From positions 1-6,145 of the forward strand of contig JAYVOI010000045.1 in the NCBI GenBank assembly GCA_043758005.1: a DNA stretch of 6,145 nt, in the 5' to 3' direction. The stretch is from JAENVT01 sp043758005 (GTDB lineage: Bacteria > Actinomycetota > Acidimicrobiia > Acidimicrobiales > Ilumatobacteraceae). The notes below the pieces were generated by a model. That model made no database searches. It was not told the origin of the DNA and worked only from the letters and a program-made list of their open reading frames with translations. Shown here one piece after another: positions 1-5,871 of this stretch (position 1 is the first letter of the stretch; every line of letters starts with the position of its first letter). Made by a program: the position numbers and the translations under genes.

Positions 1-237
1 ACAACCGAGGGTGAATATGCCGACGCCGACTACGAAGAAGGCGAATGGGTCGCCAACACCGAGAGCGGCGAGATGGAATGGCACGCAGCCGATGGCAGCG
101 TGATGACCCAGGATCAATGGAATGCGCAAGCAGCGGGCGATGCTCCGCCGCCCGAAGCAGTCCAAGACGCTGACGCAACCGAAGCGCCGGTAGAGGTAGC
201 AGCAACACAAGGAGACGGTGACAACGCAGCAGAATGA
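1..237 (+). CDS. nusA: NusA, C-terminal tail only (5' end outside window)
   Basis: An open frame enters at base 1 and ends at TGA 235-237, giving 78 residues. No S1 or KH domain is visible, so the identity comes from position: nusA normally lies directly before ylxR and infB. NusA is the RNA polymerase-associated factor for pausing, termination and antitermination. The visible tail is very acidic: I count 21 Asp/Glu and no Lys or Arg. Its first half is rich in Tyr/Trp (EGEW, MEWHAADG, QDQW) and its second half is Ala/Pro/Glu-rich and probably disordered. The Trp-containing stretch around residues 14-42 could be one unit of a repeat that continues upstream. Actinobacterial NusA proteins lack the two acidic-repeat domains of E. 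coli, so this tail would be a lineage-specific extension. It overlaps ylxR by 20 nt, which suggests translational coupling. It could be a different acidic protein, but the neighbours make NusA much the likeliest. Confidence 0.72.
   Translation, partial: TTEGEYADADYEEGEWVANTESGEMEWHAADGSVMTQDQWNAQAAGDAPPPEAVQDADATEAPVEVAATQGDGDNAAE
209..214 (+). promoter_or_regulatory. Shine-Dalgarno sequence of ylxR (AAGGAG), close spacing
   Basis: AAGGAG lies inside the end of the nusA frame, only 3 nt before GTG 218. The ylxR frame is closed upstream by TAG 197-199, and GTG 218 is the only start codon between that stop and the conserved CIGC motif. The start is therefore fixed even though the spacing is shorter than usual. 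Confidence 0.6.
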
Positions 238-553
238 TTCAGGCAAGGTTCCCGTCCGGATGTGCATCGGATGTCGGGATCATCGTCCCCAACAGCAGCT
301 TGTCCGCTGCGCGCTGGGTGCCGGTGGGCCGACGGTCGGTCGCACATCTCCGGGGCGCGGCGCGTGGTTGTGCTCGATCGAGTGTTTCGACACAGCCGTG
401 CGACGCAAGGCCTTTGCCCGGGCGTGGAGGCGTGACGTGTCTGGTTCCACACTCGACACGTTGCGGATCCCATTCGAAAGCGTTATCACCAACATGAGAG
501 ACTTACCGGCCACCGGAACACACTCCGGCACGCCGATGCCAACGAAAGGCTGA
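218..553 (+). CDS. ylxR: YlxR-family (DUF448) RNA-binding protein
   Basis: This 111-residue protein has the family signature: R14-M-C16-I-G-C19-R near the N-terminus, then GRGAWLC at 46-52 with C52 and C56, then the basic helix VRRKAFARAWRR (61-72). YlxR proteins are small, basic, cytoplasmic nucleic-acid-binding proteins encoded between nusA and infB. The Bacillus member has been reported to bind RNase P RNA and modulate its activity (renamed RnpM); whether that holds here is inference. The four cysteines in two pairs could bind a metal, although many homologues lack some of them. After residue 75 a tail of about 36 residues, rich in Thr/Pro/Gly, goes beyond the usual domain. GTG 218 is the only possible start upstream of the motif. 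The gene overlaps nusA by 20 nt and ends 7 nt before infB, so it is probably co-transcribed and coupled with both. No ylxQ (L7Ae-like) gene follows, as in other actinobacteria. Confidence 0.92.
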   Translation: MTTQQNDSGKVPVRMCIGCRDHRPQQQLVRCALGAGGPTVGRTSPGRGAWLCSIECFDTAVRRKAFARAWRRDVSGSTLDTLRIPFESVITNMRDLPATGTHSGTPMPTKG

Positions 554-560
554 ACTGGTT

Positions 561-3500
561 TTGGCGAAAAACATGCGCGTGCACGAGCTCGCCAAGAAGC
601 TCGGAATGACCAACGCCGAAATGATGGCGCTGTGCGACAACATGGGTGTGGGTGTGAAGACCCACTCGAGCACCCTCATCGAGGCACAGGCCGATCGGCT
701 AGAACGTCGCGCAATTCGTGATGGTTTGACCCGCGAGGAACAGCCCGAGGAGGTCAAGCCCGTCAAGAAGGGCGCAGCGAAGAAGGTGGCAGCCGCCAAG
801 GCCGCCGCGCCTGCTGTCGAGCCAGCCGTGGAGTCCGACGAACCGGTGAAGAAGGCGGTGGCGAAGCAGGCCGCACCCGCACCAGCACCCGCAGCCGTCG
901 AGGTCGAGGTCGAACCGAAGCCCGAACCAGCGCCAGCCCCAGCACCCGTCGAGCCGGCCGTCGTGGCCGAACCGGTCGTGGCGCCCAAGCCGGCACCGGT
1001 ACCTGCACCTGCACCGGTCGTTGTTGTCGAGCCGGCAGCCCCCGCTGCACCGGCGGCACCAGCCGCTGAGCCGGCCGCACGCGACGACGACGAGCCGCGC
1101 CGCATCACCAGCAGCCGACCCGTTCCCGGCGAGCATCGTCCGGCCGCGGTCGAGGCCCCCGCCCCCGTCGCACCTGCAGCACAGATCACTCCCGTCGTTC
1201 CGGTCGCTGCCCGGCCGTTGCCCGCCGAGGGTCGCCCCGCCGCCCGTCCCGCCGCGCCTGCCGCTGCGGCCGCGCCGGCGGCGAGCCCGCGTCCCGCAGC
1301 AACTCCTCCCGGGCGTCCGTCGCCGACCGGTCGATCGATCCCGCCGCCCCCCGGTGGTGGCCGACCGATGTCGTCGTCGGGTCGTCCGATCCCGCCGCCC
1401 CCCGGAGGGCTCCGCCCGACCGGCGCCAGCGCAGCCCGCGCCGGTGGCCTCAGCGGCCCCCGTCCCGGTGGCGGATTCAGTGCTCGTCCCGGTGGGCCTG
1501 GCGGCCCGCGCACCGGTCCCGGTGGTCCGCGTCCGGCCGGTCCCGGCGGAGCGCGTCCCGGTGGCTTCGGTGCTCAGCGTCCTGGCGGCGGCTTCGGTGG
1601 CCCACGCCCCGGTCCTGGTGGACCCGGCGGCGGCCCCGGTGGCGGGCCTGGCGGCCCGCGCCCCGGTGGTGGCGGCCCGCGTCCCAACGGTCAGCGCCGT
1701 GCCCCACGCAAGAAGAGTCGTGCTCGTCGTCGTCGTGACTTCGACGATATGCAGCCGTCGTACAACTCCAACTACACAGCGACCAATGCCCCGGTTCCCG
1801 AGGGCACGATCATCGTCGAGCGCGGCGTGTCGGCACAGGAGTTCGCTCCCAAGCTGAACCGCACCGCAGCCGACGTGATCCGCTTCCTGCTGCAGAACGG
1901 CGAGATGGTCACTGCGACCATGACGCTGACCGACGAACAGATGGAACTGTTCGCGCTCGAGGTCGGTGCCGAGGTTCTCCTCGTGGAGCCCGGTCAACAA
2001 GAAGAGCTCGAGCTCCAAGCGATGTTCGACGACAGCGACGACGACGACGAGACGATGCAGAGCGTCCGCGCTCCGGTCATCACCGTCATGGGTCATGTCG
2101 ACCATGGCAAGACCACGCTGCTCGACCGCATCCGCAACGCCAACGTGGTCGCCGGCGAGGCCGGCGGCATCACGCAGCACATCGGGGCCTACATGGTCGA
2201 GCGCGACGGCGGCAAGATCACGTTCATCGACACCCCTGGACACGCCGCGTTCACCAAGATGCGTCAACGTGGTGCCCAGGTCACCGACATCGTCGTGCTG
2301 GTCGTCGCTGCCGACGACGGCGTGATGCCGCAGACGATCGAGGCCATCAACCACGCCAAGGCAGCCGACGTGCCGATCGTCGTCGCTGTCAACAAGATCG
2401 ACAAGGACAACGCCGACCCCGGCCGAGTGCTGACGCAGCTCGCCGAGTACGAGCTCGTGCCGGAATCGTGGGGTGGCGACACCATCGTCGTGGAGATGTC
2501 GGCACAGCAGAACGTCGGCGTCGACGAGTTGCTCGACCAGTTGTTGGCGGTTGCCGAACTCGAAGAGCTCACTGCCAACCCGGCAGGCCGGGCCAAGGGC
2601 ATCGTGCTCGAGGCCAACCTCGACACCGGTCGTGGCCCCGTTGCCACGGTGTTGGTCGACAAGGGCACGCTGAAGGTCGGCGACCCGATCGTTGCCGGCG
2701 GTGCCTGGGGCCGAGTCCGCGCCATGATCGACGACAAGGGCCAGCAGATCAAGGAAGCCGGCCCTTCGACGCCGGTCCAGGTGCTCGGTCTGCAGAGCGT
2801 GCCGAACGCCGGCGACGAGTTCCGCGCCGCCGACAACGAAAAGACGGCCAAGACCGTCGGCGAGGCCCGCGAGCAGCGCCAGCGGTTGAAGGCGCAGCGC
2901 GGCGATGCTCGCGTCCAGAAGGGCGTGAAGCTCGAAGACATCTTCAGTCAGATCCAGGCCGGCGAAGTGGCGACGCTCAACATCGTGCTGAAAGCCGACG
3001 TGCAAGGCTCGCTCGAAGCAGTGACCGAGTCGCTGCGCCGGCTCGAGCGCGACGAGGTCAAGCTCGCGTTCGTGCACCGCGCCGTCGGCGGCATCACCGA
3101 GAACGACATCAGCCTGGCGGCGACCACCAACGCGACGCTGATCGGCTTCAACGTGCGACCGGACCGCAAGGCCCGCGACATGGCTGAGGCCGAGCACGTC
3201 GAGGTCCGAACCTACGAGATCATCTACAAGCTGCTCGAAGACATCGAGAAGGCCATGGTCGGCATGCTCGCACCGGAGTTCGAAGAAGTGGTCACCGGTG
3301 AAGCCGAGGTCCGCGAGATCTTCCGGGTACCGCGGGTCGGCGCCATCGCCGGGTGCATCGTGCGCAACGGTCAGATCACTCGTGGCTCGAAGGTTCGCTT
3401 CTTGCGCGACGGCACGATCATTTGGAAGGGCAGCATCACGTCGTTGAAGCGCTTCAAGGAAGATGCCCGCGAAGTCCGCGAGGGCTTCGAGTGCGGTATC

Positions 3501-3578
3501 GGCCTCAGCGACTTCCAGGACCTGAAGCCGGGCGATCTCATCGAGACCTTCGAGGAGCGCGAAGTCGCCCGCATCTGA
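561..3578 (+). CDS. infB: Translation initiation factor IF-2
   Basis: This 1005-residue GTPase delivers fMet-tRNA to the 30S P site and promotes 50S joining. Residues 1-55 form an N-terminal IF2_N helical domain (MRVHELAKKLGMTNAEM). Residues 56-377 are a low-complexity linker, Ala/Pro/Glu/Lys-rich and then Gly/Pro/Arg-rich, ending in a basic patch with RRRR at 389-392. A second IF2_N domain spans about 414-480, followed by an acidic run near 490-500. The G domain is complete: G1 GHVDHGKT 511-518, G2 GGITQHI 535-541, G3 DTPGH 557-561 with catalytic His561, G4 NKID 611-614, and G5 around SA 647-648. Domains II, III and the fMet-tRNA-binding IV follow, ending in the typical FECGIGL...GDLIE C-terminus. 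TTG 561 is chosen because it gives MAKN-MRVHELAK, the usual actinobacterial beginning. AAAGG at 545-549 lies 11 nt upstream, and ATG 573 is the alternative. The start is 7 nt after ylxR, suggesting coupling. It is about 115 residues longer than E. coli IF2 because of the linker. Confidence 0.98.
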   Translation: MAKNMRVHELAKKLGMTNAEMMALCDNMGVGVKTHSSTLIEAQADRLERRAIRDGLTREEQPEEVKPVKKGAAKKVAAAKAAAPAVEPAVESDEPVKKAVAKQAAPAPAPAAVEVEVEPKPEPAPAPAPVEPAVVAEPVVAPKPAPVPAPAPVVVVEPAAPAAPAAPAAEPAARDDDEPRRITSSRPVPGEHRPAAVEAPAPVAPAAQITPVVPVAARPLPAEGRPAARPAAPAAAAAPAASPRPAATPPGRPSPTGRSIPPPPGGGRPMSSSGRPIPPPPGGLRPTGASAARAGGLSGPRPGGGFSARPGGPGGPRTGPGGPRPAGPGGARPGGFGAQRPGGGFGGPRPGPGGPGGGPGGGPGGPRPGGGGPRPNGQRRAPRKKSRARRRRDFDDMQPSYNSNYTATNAPVPEGTIIVERGVSAQEFAPKLNRTAADVIRFLLQNGEMVTATMTLTDEQMELFALEVGAEVLLVEPGQQEELELQAMFDDSDDDDETMQSVRAPVITVMGHVDHGKTTLLDRIRNANVVAGEAGGITQHIGAYMVERDGGKITFIDTPGHAAFTKMRQRGAQVTDIVVLVVAADDGVMPQTIEAINHAKAADVPIVVAVNKIDKDNADPGRVLTQLAEYELVPESWGGDTIVVEMSAQQNVGVDELLDQLLAVAELEELTANPAGRAKGIVLEANLDTGRGPVATVLVDKGTLKVGDPIVAGGAWGRVRAMIDDKGQQIKEAGPSTPVQVLGLQSVPNAGDEFRAADNEKTAKTVGEAREQRQRLKAQRGDARVQKGVKLEDIFSQIQAGEVATLNIVLKADVQGSLEAVTESLRRLERDEVKLAFVHRAVGGITENDISLAATTNATLIGFNVRPDRKARDMAEAEHVEVRTYEIIYKLLEDIEKAMVGMLAPEFEEVVTGEAEVREIFRVPRVGAIAGCIVRNGQITRGSKVRFLRDGTIIWKGSITSLKRFKEDAREVREGFECGIGLSDFQDLKPGDLIETFEEREVARI
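1329..1418 (+). repeat. In-frame direct repeat in the IF2 linker (GR-x-IPPPPGG-x-RP, two copies)
   Basis: Two 13-residue units, GRSIPPPPGGGRP (257-269) and GRPIPPPPGGLRP (274-286), lie 51 nt (17 codons) apart. Their shared core is an identical 19-nt DNA word at 1336-1354 and 1387-1405. The identity at third codon positions suggests a recent tandem duplication within the linker, or strong codon bias on a repeated peptide. Confidence 0.8.
1455..1691 (+). repeat. Gly/Pro/Arg low-complexity tract of IF2
   Basis: Codons 299-377 of infB encode 79 residues. I count 38 Gly, 21 Pro and 9 Arg among them, built from degenerate GGPRPG and GGGFG-like units with two Phe at GGGF and one at GGFG. The DNA is correspondingly rich in GGCCCGCGTCCC-type words. 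It must be an extended, disordered segment between the N-terminal domain and the second IF2_N domain. It resembles RGG-like RNA-binding sequences, but the function is inference. Confidence 0.85.
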
Positions 3579-3587
3579 GCGCGCCGA

Positions 3588-3593
3588 TAGCCT
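3588..3593 (+). promoter_or_regulatory. Putative -10 element (TAGCCT) for leaderless transcription of the redox gene
   Basis: TAGCCT fits the actinobacterial -10 pattern TAnnnT and ends exactly 7 nt before ATG 3601, so transcription would begin at or next to the start codon. No Shine-Dalgarno sequence is present in the 22-nt gap. No clear -35 element is visible. The same GATAGnnT arrangement precedes two other genes in the window. Confidence 0.6.
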
Positions 3594-3600
3594 CGGCCAC

Positions 3601-4239
3601 ATGGCTGATCTCGAATTCTTCCTCGATCCAATCTGTCCGTGGGCGTGGATCACATCGCGATGGGTCGTCGAGGTGCAACGGCTCCGCGAGTACGAGGTCA
3701 ACTGGCGGTTCATCTGCCTGAAGATGATCAACGAGCACCGCACCGAGGAGTGGTACACCCCGGAGTACCGGGCCAGCCACATGGCCGGGTTGAACGGCTT
3801 GCGCGTCGCCGACCAGGCGCGCCTCGAGTACGGGAACGAGCAGGTCGGCGCGGTGTACACCGCCTTGGGCGAGGCGATCCACCTCCATGGAATGAAGCAG
3901 GAGATCTCCACCGACCCCGTCGGCACCATCCAGGGACTGTTGAAGTCGATCGGCCTGTCGCCGGGCTTGGGCGATGCCGCCCTCGACGAGTCACACGATG
4001 CATACATCCGGGCCGACACCGATCTCGCGTTCGAGAGAACCGGCAAAGACGTGGGCACGCCGATCATCACGTTCCATCCGGGGCAGGCCAACGAGTCGAG
4101 TTTCTTCGGGCCGGTGATCGCCTCGATCCCGCGCGGCGACGCGGCATTGAAGTTGTGGGACGCCGTCGAGATCGTGGCCACGACCAGTGGCATGGCCGAG
4201 CTCAAGCGCTCCAACCGGTCCAAGCCGGTCTTCGACTAA
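3601..4239 (+). CDS. DsbA-like thioredoxin-fold protein, Rv2466c (mycothiol-dependent nitroreductase) type, CPWA active site
   Basis: The 212-residue protein has no signal peptide and is probably cytoplasmic. It begins with a strand and the motif DPICPWAWITSRW (9-21), close to the DPLCPWCWITSRW I recall for Mycobacterium tuberculosis Rv2466c. It continues with a helical insertion and the DVGTP stretch carrying the cis-proline (P154) expected opposite the active site. It ends with FFGPVIASIPRG and ELKR...FD, again as in Rv2466c. That protein uses mycothiol to reduce substrates, including nitro-prodrugs. Here the second active-site cysteine is Ala15, so C12 is the only active-site thiol. The one other cysteine in the N-terminal part is C39. 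A monothiol, mycothiol-linked mechanism is therefore plausible, and a disulfide-exchange role with a CxxC motif is not. The gene sits between infB and ylxP, an unusual place. It has no ribosome binding site but a well-placed -10 motif, so it may be expressed separately. The family call is firm; the substrate is unknown. Confidence 0.88.
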   Translation: MADLEFFLDPICPWAWITSRWVVEVQRLREYEVNWRFICLKMINEHRTEEWYTPEYRASHMAGLNGLRVADQARLEYGNEQVGAVYTALGEAIHLHGMKQEISTDPVGTIQGLLKSIGLSPGLGDAALDESHDAYIRADTDLAFERTGKDVGTPIITFHPGQANESSFFGPVIASIPRGDAALKLWDAVEIVATTSGMAELKRSNRSKPVFD

Positions 4240-4267
4240 CCCTGGATCGACCCGGGGGTGTTGTGGA

Positions 4268-4273
4268 TAGGGT
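4268..4273 (+). promoter_or_regulatory. Putative -10 element (TAGGGT) for leaderless transcription of ylxP
   Basis: TAGGGT, within GGATAGGGT, ends 7 nt before ATG 4281. The spacing is the same as for the preceding gene. The 41-nt gap contains no purine-rich Shine-Dalgarno sequence at a useful distance and no recognisable -35 element. This arrangement also favours ATG 4281 over the in-frame GTG codons at 4263 and 4272. Confidence 0.6.
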
Positions 4274-4280
4274 GAACTCC

Positions 4281-4565
4281 ATGTTTGTGCTGGCCCTGGA
4301 GGTCGACCTGCACATCGCCCACGCCCAGTCCTTGAAAGACAAGCGCGGCGTGATCCGCTCGATCGTCGATGGTGCGCGTCACCGCTTTCACGTCGCTGCG
4401 GCCGAGGTGGGCGACGAGAACCTGTGGCAGCGGGCCCAACTCGGCTTTGCGGCGGTCAGCAACAGCCAACAGCACACCACCGAGGTGATCGACCAGGTCA
4501 GCCGGTTCGTCTGGTCGTTCCCGGAGATCGCAGTACTCGACGAGGAGAGGACGTGGTTGTCGTGA
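4281..4565 (+). CDS. ylxP: YlxP-family protein (DUF503)
   Basis: This 94-residue protein matches the DUF503 pattern: MFVLALEVDLHI (first strand), then SLKDKRGVIRSIVDGARHRF, then AAAEVGDENLWQRAQLGFAAVSNS, and a closing helix and strand before EERTWLS. DUF503 proteins are small, ferredoxin-like-fold proteins typically encoded between infB and rbfA. Their role is not established; the location suggests involvement in translation or 30S maturation. ATG 4281 is preferred because the family begins MF/MY-V directly before the first strand, and because it is the start that the -10 motif points to. In-frame GTG 4272 or 4263 would add three or six residues. The end overlaps the rbfA start (GTGA, 4562-4565), so these two genes are probably translationally coupled. 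Confidence 0.9.
   Translation: MFVLALEVDLHIAHAQSLKDKRGVIRSIVDGARHRFHVAAAEVGDENLWQRAQLGFAAVSNSQQHTTEVIDQVSRFVWSFPEIAVLDEERTWLS
4543..4550 (+). promoter_or_regulatory. Purine-rich ribosome binding site of rbfA (AGGAGAGG)
   Basis: AGGAG at 4543-4547 lies 5 nt before GTG 4553 and 14 nt before GTG 4562. The overlapping GAGAGG at 4545-4550 lies 11 nt before GTG 4562. The site therefore serves either start, and the sequence does not settle which one is used. Confidence 0.6.
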
Positions 4566-4978
4566 GCAGACCGCGACGTGCGGCAGCACCGACCCAGCAC
4601 CGCTATCCGCGCACGGCGCGGTTGAACCAGTCATTGCGCGAGGTGATCGCCGAAGCGCTCACGCGCATCGACGACGAGCGGCTCGACATGGTGACCATCA
4701 CCTCGATCGATGTCGACTCGGAGATGAACCGGGCCATTGTCTACTTCGACTCGTTGCTGGGCGAAGATGGCGACGCCGACATCCTGGCCGCCCTGGCCAG
4801 CCATCGAGTTCGCCTGCAATCGTCGGTCGGTCGAGAGGTGCGCGCCAAGAAGACCCCGATCCTGTCGTTCCGGCCCGACGAGACGATCCGGGCCGCCGAG
4901 CGCATCGAGCGCATCCTGCACGACAAGGCAACGATGCCCGAGCGACCACCCGACACAGACACAGATGGCGCGACGTAA
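4562..4978 (+). CDS. rbfA: 30S ribosome-binding factor RbfA
   Basis: The 138-residue protein carries the RbfA landmarks. These are the basic N-terminus leading to RYPRTARLNQSLREVIAEAL (14 onward), the strand TITSIDVDSEMNRAIVYFD, and the KH-type helix SHRVRLQSSVGREVRAKKTP (SSVGREV at 87-93). LSFRPDETIRAAERIERIL then closes the domain. RbfA binds immature 30S subunits near the 5' helix of 16S rRNA and is needed for late maturation and cold adaptation. GTG 4562 is chosen for its 4-nt GTGA overlap with ylxP; GTG 4553 would add three valines and has the better-spaced AGGAG. The last 20 residues are an acidic Asp/Pro/Thr tail beyond the conserved fold. The 3' end overlaps truB by 14 nt. The nrnA-like DHH phosphoesterase gene often found between rbfA and truB in other actinobacteria is absent. 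Confidence 0.94.
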   Translation: MSRPRRAAAPTQHRYPRTARLNQSLREVIAEALTRIDDERLDMVTITSIDVDSEMNRAIVYFDSLLGEDGDADILAALASHRVRLQSSVGREVRAKKTPILSFRPDETIRAAERIERILHDKATMPERPPDTDTDGAT

Positions 4979-5828
4979 GCCGCCCACCACGCACGGGTTG
5001 GCCGTGGTCGACAAACCTGCGGGAGTCACCAGTCATGATGTCGTCGGAATGTTGCGCAAGCGGTTCGACGAACGCCAGGTCGGTCATGCCGGAACGCTCG
5101 ACCCCGACGCCACCGGTGTGCTGCTGGTCGGTGTCGGCAAGGCCACTCGACTGCTGCGGTTCCTGACGGCCCTCGGCAAGACCTACACCGCCGACATCGT
5201 GATGGGAAGCTCGACGTCGACACTCGATGCCAGTGGTGAGGTGACCGGAACGTTCGACATGTCGGCGGTCACGGGCGACATGGCGCGAGCGGCGGCGGCC
5301 GAGCATCTCACTGGGCCGATCATGCAGATCCCCCCGATGGTCAGCGCGGTCCACGTCGACGGCAGACGCCTGCACGAACTGGCCCGTGAGGGGATCGAGG
5401 TCGAGCGCCAGCCACGGCCGGTCACCGTTTACTCGTTCGTCGTCACCGACACCGGGGATCCATCGGTGCTACGTATCGAGGTGCGCTGCTCGGCCGGGAC
5501 CTACATCCGCACGTTGGCCGACGACCTCGGCCGGCTGCTCGGTGGTGGTGCACACCTTCGCGACCTGCGGCGCACGGCCGTCGGCAGCTTCACCGAACAC
5601 GAGGCGAGGTCGCCGGACGAATGCACTCTCATCTCACCGGTCGATGCCTTGCGCGACTACCCACGCGTCACCGTCGACGCTGCTTGCGCCGACATGGTCC
5701 GACACGGCCGTGTGCTCGACCGCTTTGCCGGTGACGGTCCGTGGGCAGTGGTCGACGAAGGGGGTTCGCTGCTTGCGGTGTACGAGTTGTTCGGTGCGGC
5801 GGCCAAGCCTGCGGTGGTGATCGCATGA
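4965..5828 (+). CDS. truB: tRNA pseudouridine(55) synthase TruB
   Basis: This 287-residue enzyme isomerises U55 in the T-arm of elongator tRNAs to pseudouridine. Visible motifs are GLAVVDKPAGVTSHDVV (11-27) and VGHAGTLDPDATGVL with catalytic Asp46. Others are active-site Tyr74 in GKTYTADIVMGSSTSTLDASG, IMQIPPMVSAVHVDGRRLHELARE, and SAGTYIRTLADDLG (176-189) with the conserved Arg182. Residues from about 225 form the small C-terminal RNA-binding domain of the actinobacterial type, ending in a hydrophobic strand. The length is usual for the actinobacterial form. ATG 4965 lies just before the conserved core and gives MARRKPPTTHG. No Shine-Dalgarno sequence precedes it, and it lies 14 nt inside rbfA, so translation probably depends on ribosomes finishing rbfA. 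All catalytic residues are present. Confidence 0.97.
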   Translation: MARRKPPTTHGLAVVDKPAGVTSHDVVGMLRKRFDERQVGHAGTLDPDATGVLLVGVGKATRLLRFLTALGKTYTADIVMGSSTSTLDASGEVTGTFDMSAVTGDMARAAAAEHLTGPIMQIPPMVSAVHVDGRRLHELAREGIEVERQPRPVTVYSFVVTDTGDPSVLRIEVRCSAGTYIRTLADDLGRLLGGGAHLRDLRRTAVGSFTEHEARSPDECTLISPVDALRDYPRVTVDAACADMVRHGRVLDRFAGDGPWAVVDEGGSLLAVYELFGAAAKPAVVIA

Positions 5829-5857
5829 GCGACTTCTCAGTGCGCGGCGTGCGGGGA

Positions 5858-5863
5858 TAGCGT
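5858..5863 (+). promoter_or_regulatory. Putative -10 element (TAGCGT) for leaderless transcription of ribF
   Basis: TAGCGT, within GGGATAGCGT, ends 8 nt before GTG 5872, in a 43-nt gap with no Shine-Dalgarno sequence. No other start codon in the ribF frame lies in this gap, so the start and the motif support each other. No clear -35 hexamer is visible. Confidence 0.58.
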
Positions 5864-5871
5864 CCCAAGTC

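Noticed and set aside
503..1513. A 336-codon minus-strand frame opposite the first part of infB
   Set aside because: It is the mirror of the Ala/Pro/Gly linker: its sequence is GAGA/PPGGG repeats produced by that composition and it has no independent support.
1749..3578. Possible internal start of a short IF2 isoform at ATG 1749 (M397), at the linker boundary
   Set aside because: Its position would be sensible, as in enterobacterial IF2 isoforms, but no Shine-Dalgarno sequence or -10 motif precedes it, so there is nothing to support it beyond the methionine.
3579..3600. Hairpin in the infB downstream gap as a terminator
   Set aside because: The stem is only 5 bp with a 5-nt loop and has no T-tract. 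The same bases are better explained as a -10 element.
699..4223. A stop-free minus-strand frame of 1174 codons across infB and the redox gene
   Set aside because: The + strand genes here are certain from conserved motifs. GC-rich codon use rarely creates stops in the complementary frame, and the translation is low-complexity (Arg/Gly/Thr runs) with no recognisable domain or ribosome binding site.
4240..4262. GC-rich stretch after the redox gene (CCCTGG ... CCCGGGGG) as a terminator
   Set aside because: No stable stem can be drawn by eye and there is no T-run; it contains only the short palindrome CCCGGG.
3639..4280. Upstream extension of the ylxP frame through the redox gene (308 codons in total)
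   Set aside because: The extension translates to Arg/His-rich nonsense in a shifted frame of a well-supported gene. DUF503 similarity begins at ATG 4281.
5825..5860. Micro-ORF of 11 codons (ATGA overlapping the truB stop, ending at TAG 5858-5860) before ribF
   Set aside because: It has no ribosome binding site, no conserved-looking peptide, and its stop lies within the proposed -10. It is most likely chance.
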